A stretch of DNA of 64,000 bases from Tremella fuciformis (taxonomy: Eukaryota > Basidiomycota > Tremellomycetes > Tremellales > Tremellaceae), in the NCBI GenBank assembly GCA_032768795.1, contig CP136494.1, positions 2,046,001-2,110,000 on the forward strand, read 5' to 3'. The translations under genes and the position numbers were made by a program. The notes beneath the pieces were generated by a model. It made no database searches, was not told where the DNA came from, and worked only from the letters and a program-made list of their open reading frames with translations. Positions 33,701 to 45,508 of this stretch are shown one piece after another (the stretch's first letter is position 1; each line of letters opens with the position of its first letter).

Positions 33701-34334
33701 CTGCATGGTGGCTGTAGGCGGGATAGCGTAGCGCGTCTTATGCTTGATCCCCAACCGAGCTCCTCCCTCGCCTTCTGCCTCTTCGCTCTAGCATCACCCT
33801 AGTCGTGCCCCTGGCCCCTGGACCACCACCACCACCGCCAGCACCCCTCGTCCAGCACAGTCAACACCCCTCTTGGAACATTCGCCCATTTCGCTGCTCT
33901 TCTCCACCTCCAGCCATACCGCCTCCCCCTGCGCCGCGCCGTCTTGGCCGTGCCCGCTCGCTCAACACCTGCTAGCGCAGTTCCTCGCTGCCTCTGCCAC
34001 CTCTTCCCGACCAGCCACGGCCCATCGACACCTTTGATCATTCACCGAACACGCTAGTCGTGGATTCGCGGCTGCGTGCGGAGCTCCTCGACAGCTCTCT
34101 TAACGTCACTGCTCCTCCCACCTTCTCCTTTTGCACTTGACCGCGCAAGACACACTCGGACCCGGGAACCCGGACGGGCGGACAGACGGAAAGAGCCTAT
34201 CTCGTCGATAGACGTCAGTTTGGGACCTCGACCCAGATCAACGTCACCACCAGATATCGAGCCGCCTCCGCCTCCGTCTCTACTGATCTGGTGGAGACGT
34301 CCGTCTCGACATATACCGCTTGTGGAGCCGGTCG
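30757..34334. other. 3.6-kb gene-free interval, probably 3' end of HOM2 plus long leader of the Zn2Cys6-PAS gene
   Basis: No reading frame here shows conserved domains or a convincing splice pattern. Composition changes along it: a GA dinucleotide tract at 31260-31278, A/T homopolymers near 32600 and 32970, CTTTATAAAG at about 33047, then strongly pyrimidine-rich sequence from about 33235 to 33460 and CCACCACCACC near 33825. The right half looks like promoter and 5' UTR. A non-coding RNA or a rapidly evolving small gene cannot be excluded by eye. Confidence 0.45.
31260..31278. repeat. GA dinucleotide microsatellite
   Basis: About nine GA units within the gene-free interval. Likely length-variable; no function is implied. 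Confidence 0.8.
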
Positions 34335-36015
34335 ATGTCAAGACTGTCCACAGCGAGCAGCATCTCGTTTGACGGTCCAGGCGCTCGCACAATTCTGGAT
34401 AACGACCCTACGACCTCCGGTTCTTTCCCCCTGTACTCCAACACCACATTCGCAACCATGGCGACCAAGTCGCCCACTCCGGCGGCGTCCATTCACACTC
34501 CCCTCTCCCCGGCGAATGGGGAAGGCAGCTCAGCACCCGCCATCAAGCGCGTAGGGGGCAAGGCCAACGTCTCGTCGGCCTGTGGACCCTGCAAGCGTGC
34601 ACATCTCGCTTGTGATGTCGCACGGCCCTGCAAGCGATGTGTCAACATGGGAAAGCAGGATCAATGCGAGGACGTGCCGGTGAGTCCTCTGCTGCTTGCC
34701 TGCGGCTGGAACATGTTGCTGATGCCATCAGCACAAGAAGCGCGGACGGCCAAAAGTAGCCAAACCCGCCATGGGCGAGCCTTATCAGCGTCGGGCGCTC
34801 GGCAGCGACGGCTCGGATCTCAGCGCCAACGCAAAGTGGCGAGGTCCGTCCGCTTACGATGCTCCGTACATGTCCACCGCGGAACCACCACCCCCTATGA
34901 TCTCCCTTCCTATAGCCCCTCCCCCGCGTGCCTCCCCGCCCAAACCCGCCGCCTCGGCCCTCGAGGAATCCATATCGCCCGCAAACATATTCACCGTTTT
35001 CACCACCACCGAGCTCAAGATTCTTCGTGCCAGCCCGGCATGTTATCAACTGACAGGCTACCATCCGCACGAGTTTGTCAATCTCAACCTCTTGGACTGG
35101 CTGCATCCTGCCGACCGACATCTCATCGATATGGAGCGCAATCGGCTCATCAATGTACCCTTTGTTGCTGGTCCGCTGCAGTCGGACCGAGAGACACAAG
35201 CGGCTATCACCCAGCGATCAGAACGCGAGCTCTTGTCGCCCGCCGAGGGAATGAGAGAACCGTATCCGAACCAGAACGTACGAGTATTGCGGTCAGATAA
35301 TCTCTTTAATCTGTTCAACGTTCGTCTGCATCTCGGCGGAGGCCTCGGCGGATCGCTGTGGCGTTCCGAGACGTTGTCGCGGATATACCTCGTCATTTCT
35401 TGCTTGCTCATCCCGCCGCAATCGATGCCCCGGGACATGCAGACGGACGGATCGTCTCGCCGATCCAACATCGGCGCCCCCTCCATGCCCTTGATCCCGC
35501 CAACACCCATCACACCCGCGCCCCATGTCGTCGGCGGAGTCGCCAACTCGGCGCCGATACCGACTGCCCCGTCGTCGGCGTCTGGCGGCGGCGGCCTGCC
35601 GTCGTTCTCGGCGATCGCAGCGGCCGCCGACGCACCTGCGCCGATCGCCACGCAGCTCCCTCCCTCCGTACCCCGGTACGACTCGGTCCCGTCCAGCGCA
35701 TACTACGCCACACCGACAACGGCGAGCCCCGCTCCGCCGCCTCGGGCGCCTCAGGCCGTGCACCACCCTCAGGCGTACGCGTACCAGCAGCAGCCGCGCC
35801 AGGCGGGATACCCCCGGCGCTCGACAAGCCCCGGGAGAAATCACGCGCACGCCCATCCCCAGGGCTACGCAGACTACTCGCAGCCGGCCATGGCGAGCAC
35901 CGCGGGCTACTATGACGGTCGCCAGGGCGGCGAAGACGACTGGAGAAGGCAGCAGCAACAGCAGCAGCAGGCGGTACAGCAGGTCGACTACACAAAGCGC
36001 AGCTGGGAACTGTAG
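34335..36015 (+). CDS. Zn2Cys6 transcription factor with AT-hook and PAS domain
   Basis: Two exons (34335-34679, 34732-36015) joined by a 52-nt GT-AG intron give 542 residues. The binuclear zinc cluster is CGPCKRAHLACD...CKRCVNMGKQDQC, followed across the splice by HKKRGRPK, an AT-hook. A PAS-like domain begins at NIFTVFTTTELKILRASPACYQLTGYHP and continues through LNLLDWLHPADRHLIDMERN. The remainder is Pro/Ala/Gln-rich and ends with a short polyQ before VDYTKRSWEL. Zinc-cluster factors bind DNA as dimers, and PAS domains usually sense metabolites or partners. It resembles the Ert1/AcuM-type carbon-metabolism regulators in the zinc cluster, but target genes are unknown. The start could also be the Met at 34458. 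Confidence 0.85.
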
Positions 36016-37979
36016 CGACTTTACTTGCTTCTTGCATCTTGCTTGCGAGATGTCTGTCCATTCGTGGCGCGCGAGGCGCATCTACATCCACATTACATCT
36101 ACAATCACGTATCCTGTCCATGTCCATATTGTCCCACATCTGATATCCCTCCGGGCTCCCCCGTCCATGCATGGCATGCTAATCCTCATTGAGTGCAAGA
36201 TTTACGTAAATTTGGGTTCGATTTTTATTTTTCTCCAATGTCCGACGATCGGAGGTGGACCGTGTGTTGGGGTTGCCTCTTGCCTCACCAGCACCCACTC
36301 GTCCTGCCTGCTGACGGATGGATGGAGCGACGACGGGCGGAGAGAAGCCGACTCGACTAGGAGCACGCAGGATGCCCCGTGGCCTCCTTTGCTGATGCGC
36401 TGGTGCGCTGATGCGCTCATCACTGATCTCTGGCGTCTGATCGCACTTGCGCCTCTGACCTCGCTTGTGAAGAAGCATCATGAAGTGGACGCAAGGCGTT
36501 ATCGCCGCGCAGCTCGAGCGCAGCACCCAACATCAGGCAAACCAAAGGACGAGCAAGGTGGGCCCGGAAAAACCTTGTCCGCCCAAACACGACGACGACC
36601 ACAGGAACCTTGGGCACCTGGGCAGCTCCCTCCTTTTGTCAGCTCGGGTCGCACCTACGTGCGCCAGACAACACGTTGAGGGCGCCGGACCCGGGGCCGG
36701 CTGTCTTGCCTTGTCCACAGACACGCAAGAACCGCCGACGGGGCCGACCCGTGCGTTGCTGATGTCTGATGTCTGATGCCTGGCGCCGCTGATGCGCCCC
36801 TGCGTTCCTCCCCTCCCCCAACCTGCAGAGACGAGCCGGGCACAGACCTGTCTTCCGGTAGCCGCAGTCCAGACTGCCGCCGGGAGAGGAGCGGCCCCGG
36901 CTTGGGATTGGTGGGGAGATGTTGGGAAGACTTGCGCAAAGATACGAGCTACGGGAGTCGCGCCGCTTTGCCGTCCAGCAAGAACCGAATTCTCTGGCTT
37001 TTTCATGTGTGCTTGTCGTCCTTCCTCCTCAGACTCACCGCCGCTCCGCGCCCGCAAGAACCCACAGCGTCTGGGTCTGGAACCAACACGCCCACAGCCC
37101 GGCGGCCGGAACCCCCGAGCCAGCAGCGTCTTCCTTCCCGACGAGGGACAATTAGACCAAAGGCCCCACGACCAGGGGCAACGCCGCCGTTACGAGTACT
37201 CTACTGCTCACCTCACATCTGACACCGCAACCTTTGACGCATTCCTCGTGCCCGGCGCCGCGCCAGCTGTCGACTCCCTGTTGTCGAACTCTCGAGCCCG
37301 GCTCTCGAGCTCACAAAGCAAGACATCGGCAGCAGGAGCACGCTCCGCCGACCAAAGGCCTTTGGGCTCGAAGCACGGGGCCAAGGCATCCTTTCCTCTG
37401 AGGACGCAGCTGCCCGACCCACCCGCGACATTTCCCATCCGAGCCACCGGGTCCCCTTCAAAGCTCGTGCTGAGACTCAGCAGCAGGCCCCGGCCCAACC
37501 CCAACCCCTCACCGATTCTCCTTTATCCCCTTGGTCCTGGCAGTGTGGAAGTGGGCGTGGACGAGGACGAGTGTGGCTCGCTCGTCTAACACCGACGCTA
37601 CGGTGTCTCACACGCCCGCGCATTGTCTTCTTTCTTCTCCTCTTCTTCCCCCACGAGTCCGGTGTCCTGTCCATAAGCCGGCGGGGTCCGGCGGTCGCCT
37701 CTAGCCTGTTGTCTGCTCGTCTGTCTTGTTGTCTCCCGTGTCACCACCACCGTCGTTTTGTCCACTTGCCCGTTGATTCGGTACGTCCACCCGCCGTCTG
37801 TCGTCTTGCTTTATCCCCAGCTGATGACCCAGACTACAGGACCGTTTACACTGGAGATACACGCCCTTCCCGACCAATAACGCCCTCGCCTTTGCCCCTC
37901 ACTACGACCACGACGCCTCGCGCTTGACGACCAAACACGCCCCTCCTCCCCTCACGGATCCCTCAGGTTTGCTCGCACG
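36016..37979. other. 2-kb gene-free leader of the homeodomain gene
   Basis: No supportable gene. Contains the 3' region of the PAS-factor gene and presumably the promoter and long 5' UTR of the homeodomain gene. Pyrimidine-rich sequence before 37980 is in keeping with a transcript leader. Confidence 0.45.
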
Positions 37980-40900
37980 ATGGACTTCCCTGGCGGTGCT
38001 GGAATCTACGACATGCACCACCAGTCCGGCACCACAACGCCCAGCAGCGGCAGTGCCAGCGGCAGCGGCAGCGGCAGGTCCGAGCTGTCGCCCGACACGA
38101 GCGCATCGAGATCGCTCGCTCAGTCGCAGCAGGCCAGCTTTGACGACTGCTTCCCCGAGATGTTGCAAGCAGCACCTGTATCGGTGTCGACCGCCGTCGC
38201 CAACACCAACGCCGATGCTGCATGGGCGAAGCCTGCCCCACCCGCCACGTCGAGCGGCATGGCGATAGACACCTTTGACGACTGCTTCCCCGAGATGTTA
38301 CAAGCAGCACCTGTATCGGTGTCGACCGCCGTCGCCAATGCCAACGCCGATGCTGCATGGGCGATGCCTGCCCCTCCCGCCACGTCGAGCGGCTTGGCGA
38401 TAGACACCTTTGGGTCCAAGTGGCCGTTCAACCTGCTCGGCCCGCAGGACTGCCAGCTCGGGTTCGACGACCCGCTCCCCTCGTCTTTCCCCTGCTCGGC
38501 GTCCACCTTCTTCCCTCCCACCCAGTTCCCCGCCGCCGCCATTCCTCCACCTCCAGCCCTCTCCCATTCCGACTTTGACCCAGCTCCGCAGCGGTGGCAG
38601 TCGAGCACGCTCCAAGAGCCGGGGCTTTGTCCGCCCGGTGCCAGCCCCTTGTCCCTCGCCCTCGCCGCTATGCTCCTTCCTGGCGCACAGACGCCCACCT
38701 TCACGCCGATCGTGGGCGGCGAGTTCAGGCATAGCTTGCCCCAGACCCAGTCCCCACTCACGCTCGAGCCGCCGTCTCAAGCACCTATGTCTGGGCAGAA
38801 CAGCGCCACCTTCTCCCGACCGCAGCCGACACGTCGCGTCTCGGCGTCTGCCCTCTCGCCGGGCCGAAGGCCCTCAAGCACGCTCGTCAGCGCTGCCAGC
38901 GTGTCGTCCGAGACGCCGCAAAGCGCCTACCTGCCGTTCTCCTCCTACCCATACCCGTACCCTTCTGCGCGCAACTCGCTGCCGGCCGCCGGACCGAGTA
39001 CGACTCGCCGCATCTCGCTGTCGACGGCAATGGGCGGCGCTGCGCTGGGCGCGGGGGCGAAACGGGTGATCCACCCCTCGCCGGCGTCGGAGGAGAGGCG
39101 GGAGAGGCGGCACGAGGTGCGCACGGTCCCGGTGACCCCGGAGGGCGAGGGCGCGCTGGGCAAGGCGCAGGCGGAGAGGAGGGCGTCGCGCTTCAAGCCG
39201 ACCAAGGAGCAGCTGGGTTTCCTCGTAGGCGCCTACGAGTTGAATCGGTATGTCCCCAGCTTCGCTGGACGTTTCCTGCCTGGCCGGAGGCTGACTACGC
39301 AGGAACCCCGACGCGGCGACGCGCGAGAAGATCGCGAGGCAGCTGGGTCCGGATGTCACGGGCAAGACGCTCCAGATCTGGTTCCAGAACCGGTGAGCCT
39401 TCATTCTGAGTAGACCTAAAGGCGGGCTCAGCTGAGATGGCAGGAGGTCCAAGTCCCGGGCCAAGGAGAGGGAGCTCATGAACCCCAAGGTGGTCAAACC
39501 CAGTCGGGCCAGCCCCACCATCTCCAAGACGAGGGTGCCCGATATGGACGGCCTGCGCCGACTGACGCGCGACGACGACCGTGAGTCCAGCTCCGTCTGT
39601 CAGTGGGCAGCTTGTTGACGACAGCCGCTCTGGTCCTGCTCCCGCTCACCCTCTTCAACGTCTCGGCGTGGTATCGATTCCTCGGATTCGAGTACGCGTC
39701 CGTGCCAGAAGTCGGTGGCGCGCTGTACGTGCCCCCGCCCGGATCCCTCGCCTCGCCGCTCGTGCACCTGTACGCGATGTACAATGCGGAAACGTTCCGA
39801 GTGACCCTCCCGTTCGTCAGCTCGTCCGTGACCGACCTCACCGCCATAGAATATCCGGGCACGAACAATGAGGTGGTGTCGATCCGCTTCGTGCTTGCCC
39901 CGCGAGTGGCAGCCTTCTCGCGATGGTGTCCGCGGCCGTCCGAGTCGGGTCAGGCCGGTGGTCAGATTGCTGCGCCGGGTGAGCAGGGCGTTTGGGAGCC
40001 GGTGGACGACTTCACCGAGGGGGACGCTACAACCGGGGGCAGATGCGAGCTAAGCGGGCCCAGAGAGGTGAGCTCGTCGGCTGATAATATTCTATATGGC
40101 GCTTATGACAGGCCCTCGTGTCTGCCTTCTCGCGCTTGGGTCCGCAGCTGCCGCTCAACTTCAGCCGGCGCCATCCTGACGAGCCCGTCACGTCGTCGAT
40201 CTCGGGGTATAATACGCCCCCCGCTCCGCCTTCGGCATGGCAGCTCGCGCTCTGGACCTCGTTCAGTCAAAGTCAAAGCCAGAGCCAGTCTGAACGCTCC
40301 TCGTTCGACTTCTCTGCCCTCCAGCTCACGTCACCTTCCGCGCTCAACCCAGCCCTCGGCGCAGGTGCAGGCGCGGACTCATTCGCGCGTCAGCGCAGCT
40401 TGTCGGCGCCGATTGTTCCCGGGACGCAGAACGCATTCGGCATGTTCGCGCCATTCGCTCTTGATCCAGCATCTGCCAAATTGCCCGCGGCGCAAGATAA
40501 CAGCATGGACCGCGGGTCAGGCGGGTCATCCTTGATGCCGGACAAAGGCTCGACTTTGGGTGCCCCCTGGACCTCGGGGTTGCTCAGGACGTGGACGCTG
40601 CCACCCGCCACGGCTTCGATCAGTGCCGCTGACGCGGCTGATATGGCGGGAATCAGGACTGCGTACGGCGCTTTCCCTTCGGTCCTGCAGCCTGCCACGC
40701 CGGGCCCCACTGCGGCGTCTGGTACGGCAAAGGCGTCTGACACGGTAAAGACCAAAGCCGCGCGCGATGCCTTTCCTTCGGTTCTGCAGCCTGTCCCGTC
40801 CGGCAGTGGTGCCGCGTCTGGTACGCCCAATGCTTTCCCCTCAGGTCTGCAGGGTATCCCAGCTGCTCAGACCGCGGACTTTGGAGGGGACTGGCAGCTG

Positions 40901-41032
40901 GGCTCTGTGCCGATGTCGCAATCTCTAGCGCAGACCTCGCTTGGGGGAGCCCAGGATGGACAGATCGGTCCAATGGGTTCAAGTGACGGCAGTGAGAATC
41001 CGGGCGGGAGTGGACAGTGGAGATTGTCGTGA
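37980..41032 (+). CDS. Homeodomain transcription factor
   Basis: Five exons (37980-39247, 39303-39392, 39444-39580, 39625-40067, 40112-41032) encode 952 residues with all phases consistent. The homeodomain spans three exons: FKPTKEQLGFLVGAYELNR, NPDAATREKIARQLG then TGKTLQIWFQNR, and RSKSRAKERE. Helix 3 WFQNRRSKSRAK marks a typical (non-TALE) class, like fungal Pho2/Yox1 groups. Before it lies a Pro/Ser-rich region starting with a perfect-length 45-residue tandem repeat (nt 38139-38408). After it comes a conserved-looking segment with FNVSAWYRFLGF and LRFVLAP-like strands, then a Ser/Gln-rich tail with degenerate AFPSVLQP repeats. Function as a DNA-binding regulator is secure by family; targets are unknown. 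Confidence 0.88.
38139..38408 (+). repeat. 135-bp in-frame tandem repeat in the homeodomain gene
   Basis: Two adjacent 135-bp units (38139-38273 and 38274-38408), each encoding 45 residues beginning FDDCFPEMLQAAPVS. Only three residues differ (Thr/Ala, Lys/Met, Met/Leu), so the duplication is young. Confidence 0.93.
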
Positions 41033-41774
41033 GCAGGGCAGGAGAAGAGGGGAGGGGGGGGGGGGGGGGAAAGAGGGGATGCGACGTGTCTGCCAATGTG
41101 TCCAAAAATCCAACATCGATATCGATCTCGATCCACAACTTCAGGGGAACCAGGTATCCAGCCACAAGATACCCACCAGGATCAGGAATACTCGTCAGTA
41201 CTGTTGTCCGATTCGATTTGTACCCGTGTCTGCTCGTACTTGTCATGCTTTGTCCGGCATTGATTGCTTGTATCACCCATGCACCTCCCGCATTGACGTG
41301 TCAAACCCAGACCGATGGGCTGAGCAAGCTGGACGCAGCTGAGCAAGCCTGCCCGCATCGGTGTCGGGGTCGGGCTGCTGTCGTCTGGTGTGTATTCAGG
41401 TGGATGAGTGAGCCAACATGAAAGAGACAAGAGAAGAGGTGTGGTCGAGGTAGAGAGATGGATGAATCAAGACCGAGAGGTCGGGGGTTGTACTGGCGTA
41501 ACCGAGGAGATGAGATCGGTGATGACAAAGGCACACTGAAATTTGGTCCCGTCGCCGAGGCTGTATGGAACGCCAAACCGGACATTACTTTTCTACATCG
41601 TTTTCTTACCACCGTTTTCTGCCCATCGCATAAGCATACATCGCTCATTACCCGTCGTTCTCGGTCGCGAGCCCTGACTTGACATACCCTGCGGGAAAGG
41701 CTGGCGGCCCGTTGTTGATTCCCACACTAACCACCATTCTATCTTGATCTTGACATTGTCTCTCATCATTCACC
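41033..41774. other. Intergenic, with G16 homopolymer
   Basis: 742 bp between the homeodomain gene and the first island gene. A run of 16 G (41054-41069) lies 22 bp after the homeodomain stop codon, probably in its 3' UTR. No gene seen. The composition becomes less GC-rich toward the island. Confidence 0.5.
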
Positions 41775-44030
41775 ATGGACCGATTCAAGAACCAAGACGA
41801 AGCTCTTCGATTCTGGGTACAGCAGTCGGGCATATCGTCGGGGCCGCTGCTGATGCTGTAGCGTTGGCAGAAGGGCTACGCTCAGGACGTCTTTGCAAAC
41901 GAGGAGGAGGCGCTCGAGTTCTTTGTGGGTGTTCACACCTGCAACTACAAGCGGCTCACTGCAGCGGTGGACGGATGCTCCAGCATCGAAAGAGTCTCCC
42001 GCTGTCATATCTGTGACATCCTCTCCGTTGGAGACCACCTCAACATCAGCCACGCCGTCCTTCTCGCAGATCAAGTCTCTCCCTCATTCAACATTGCCCT
42101 CCATCCAGTCAATCGCCTCTTCCTCTTTCAATTCTTCCAATCTCAGTCTCAGGACGCCCAAGAATCAGCGGGACTCTGGATTGACAACTGCCTCGGCTAT
42201 CATTCCCCATTTCAACGTCACCACGCAGGCGGTCTCGCAACACGGTAAAGCGTCGGCAATCACAGGCCAAGCTGCCGCCCGTTTTGGTGAATCATCTGCC
42301 TCAGTCGGTCAACATTTTATGAATGCGATGCTTGAATCCAGGAGCCATGCGGAGAAGGGGAAGGGGAAAAGGAGCAGGGACCGGTCGTTTAAGCGCGGGA
42401 AGGCCATCAAGTTTGGAACAGACAAGAGGGTAGGTCGCCTTATATCACCTGATCAGGTCTGCTTCAGGTCAGACCTGGTTGAATTCGGACTGACGGGCCT
42501 AGGTTTTATACATTCCCAGCCAGTTCCTCACTTCCTCCGATATCGTCATCAACAAAAGAGTGGCAGCGCTTCTCTGCAGCATGTGCGAGCAGAGGCAGTT
42601 TGTGGCTTATCCGTCAATCAGCGAGGGCGCTCCCCCAATGGAGATCCAAACGGAAATCGTCAATGCGTTCTTGGCGAAGAACCCGCCAATTGACTTGCGG
42701 AAATACTTCTTCACGTACGTCTTCTCACTCTTCCATGAGCTTACAGGAGCAGGTGGTGTTCAGTCGACGAATACTCGCATCGTTTGAAGGCACAACTGAA
42801 CTCAGCATTGGCCGACGGGAACGCTCTATCGTCATGGTATCTGCGAGGCACTCAAGCATACATTGTTCCGTCTTCCGACGTCGTTCTTGATGATACCTTC
42901 GAATCAGAGTTCCTATCACAATTTCATTCCAAGCAACTCTCCAAACGGGTACGGAATTGGCCCGACACGTCCGACGATGAACTCGACGTTCAAGAAGAAC
43001 ATGCAGAGTGCCCAAAATGTCAGAGAAAGATGACCGCAACCGAGCTGACTGGCCATCAGCCTCTCTGCAGCGGGAGAGTACGTCTTCGACCTTGTTGCGG
43101 TGGCAAGGCTAAGTCTCTTAGGCCCCTCGGATTGCTCGACGTCTGGGGACGACATCACCACCTCCTGGGAAACGCAAGGCAACTGGAGCAAAGGCCCGTA
43201 GAAAGCCGCCAGTGAAGAAGAGCAGTGTATCCTTGAAAGATGTCTCTCTCTCGCCTGACTCCGCGACCGACATACAGCACATCGAAGGCACTGCAGTGCA
43301 CCACGGCCCTTCTCAGGAAGCTCAGGCAGACCCAGCAAGTCCTCCTTCAACGGCTGAAGGCAACAGGTCAAGCCCAATGCCCGCTCCCGTTCTCTCTTCC
43401 GAGACCTTTGTGAATTCGTACGATGACTCTTGGAGGCTACGCTTGGCCTATCCTAGTCCGCCAATGTTTGGGCAGTCATCGCCTGAGACGCCGTTACCGT
43501 CAGTGCCCCCGCCCGTTCTGTCCCTACTTCCCGAGGACATCTTCGACATGACTCGTTACGGCACGGTGTCACCTCCTAGCAGGGTTCCAGAGGTTTCCTC
43601 GGTCGTACGTGAACGATTAGCCCATGCTGTCGATAGCAATTGGGCGAACATATCTCCACCTGTGCGACAGGCCCCGTTATCTGTGGTTCAGGATGCACTT
43701 CAGCCCAGCTCGGACACCAATGAGGTGGCGTCCAACACAGAAGCGGCACATGAGAGCGCGGACCCCATGGCCTTGTTGCCACCGATATCTACCCCTCTGA
43801 CCGTCCATAGAGCTCAAGGCGCGACAAGTGCGGAGCAACGACAGATCCTGCGGCTTCAACACGATGCTCCTCAACGGAAAGCGAGAGCTCCTGATCCCGG
43901 TAGGCGCCCACCCTCCCTGAGGCCGAGGACCCGATCAACCAGGACCATGGACCAAGGCGGTGAGACCGGTCCTGCTCGGATTCCTGGTCCTGTGTCGTCA
44001 GCTGGTAGAAGGACGACCAAGCTTGCTTGA
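41775..44030 (+). CDS. Unknown island protein with C2HC-type motif
   Basis: I do not recognise this family. It can be spliced coherently: MDRFKNQDEALRFW (41775-41816), then RWQKGYAQDVFANEEEALEFF after a 45-nt intron, then RWTDAPASKESPAV after a 40-nt intron. Later introns follow TDKR (starting at 42430 and carrying the ACCTGATCAGGT palindrome), FFT (start GTACGT, 42715) and CSGR (start GTACGT, 43079). Visible elements: CSMCEQRQF; a possible zinc finger CPKCQRKMTATELTGHQPLC; a Lys/Arg-rich stretch GKRKATGAKARRKPPVKK like a nuclear signal; and a Pro/Ser-rich C-terminus. Codons are more AT-ending than in flanking genes. It converges with the split gene at 44278. A role in a mobile element is inferred from context only. 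Confidence 0.62.
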
Positions 44031-44086
44031 TCCTGCAATATACTGGAGCATGTAGTATGATTCCTGAATATGCGACCATCCAGTTC

Positions 44087-44143
44087 GAGCTGACCTGATG
44101 TTGACCTGATCAGGTCAAGATCAGGTCATCTTCAGGTCAGCTC
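44087..44143. repeat. Nested 57-bp palindrome between convergent genes
   Basis: Outer arms GAGCTGACCTGA and TCAGGTCAGCTC are perfect inverted copies; the inner part holds GACCTGATCAGGTC plus another ATCAGGTC. It sits 57 bp after the stop of the upstream gene and 134 bp before the stop of the convergent one. It could shape 3' ends on both strands or be a binding site. Confidence 0.8.
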
Positions 44144-45503
44144 GTACTGCCCTGCTGGCTCACAAGCCCTGGCTTTTTGAGTTGCGACCAGATGGCTCCC
44201 GCAGACTGGAGCCCAAGATATTAAAGTTGCAGACATCTATGTATTATCACGCTAACAACATACAACTGATCTAATGCTCAACGTCTCCTACGAACAGGCG
44301 GCAAGGGCAGCGGGACCTCGCTTGGTGTCTCGCTCTCCTCTGATGGGTCGTTAATGGACCCAGCTACACCAGCAGACTCAGCAGAGGGTTCACGCTGCGA
44401 GCGCCGGCGACGGCTAGATCGAGGCGTGGCTAGGGTGGGACTGCTGAATGGCGGCAGCGGTGCGTCGGGGTTGAGAGAGGACGATAGACGCTCTAGAACT
44501 GCCCGCTCGCCAGCGCCTTCTACTGTCGGCACCATCTCCTCCCTTGCCTTTACTGATGCAAGAAGATCGCGTACACGATCTGCGAAACGTTGACGCTCCG
44601 CTTGCACCCCTTCGATGAACGCCTATCCTTGATCAGCAGTGTTCTAGAAGTATCACCTGATCAGGTCTGATTCAGGTCGACTGATCACCTTGCGCAACTC
44701 CTCTTCAGCTTTCTCCGACGTGTTGGAGCAGTCCGTGGCCCTTATCCCGCACTCAGCACACTTCATCTTCCCTGTTCCATTAGTCGGTGACCGTGCAGCT
44801 CCTCGTGCCACTTACTTGATCCAACACACCCCGCTGCGAATACAAAGGGTGTCTTGCCCTTCCTCAGCTCAAAAGCTCGGCGCCGACACTGTTCACACAG
44901 ATGAGACTGGTCCGTGGCGCGCAGTGCCACCTCCCTTGCGTTGAACTGTGAACGCAGGATTGTAAGCTGCCACATTAGATCCATCTTAGAGACCTCATGC
45001 CTGGACTGTGACTCGCCCGTCTCTGCAGTCCCTTCTGCTTCTCAGTCGGACCAGCCGCCTGGACGATCCACTCTCCCGAGGCCGGATTTTGAAGAACCTC
45101 GCCACCTAAAGCCATGACGCCCTCAAAGAAGGATAAGCTCCGCCAATTGGCATGCCATTGCCCAACTGTCCACCGCGCCGGGCGCGGTGTTTGGGTATGT
45201 GGAGGTAGCGGGACCTCATATGGCGAGAAACCGACGAGAGCATCTCCCTTGTCCCGTATGTTCGGCAAGTGGGACGATATCTGATGCTGGGGGGTCTCAA
45301 GCTCGATGGGGGGGTCGAGGTGTGGCACAGGAGGGTCGTTTGGGGCCGGGAGACTCTGGGGTGGGAGGATCTCAGGCCCTGGCGATGTCTGCATAGGTGC
45401 TGGACTCAGAGAGGCTGGCAGACTATGAGAAAGCTCTGCCTCATCGTCGAGGCCGCCTCCCAACGCCTCCTGGTATTTAGCAACGTCATGGGCAATAGGC
45501 TGA

Positions 45504-45508
45504 AGTAT
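45504..45508. repeat. Target-site duplication, left copy (AGTAT)
   Basis: AGTAT directly abuts the left LTR; the identical pentamer at 50554-50558 abuts the right LTR. Five bases is the usual copia duplication length. Confidence 0.88.

Noticed and set aside
37571..37927. 118-residue frame before the homeodomain gene
   Set aside because: Pyrimidine-rich leader sequence read as Leu/Ser/Pro; no independent evidence.
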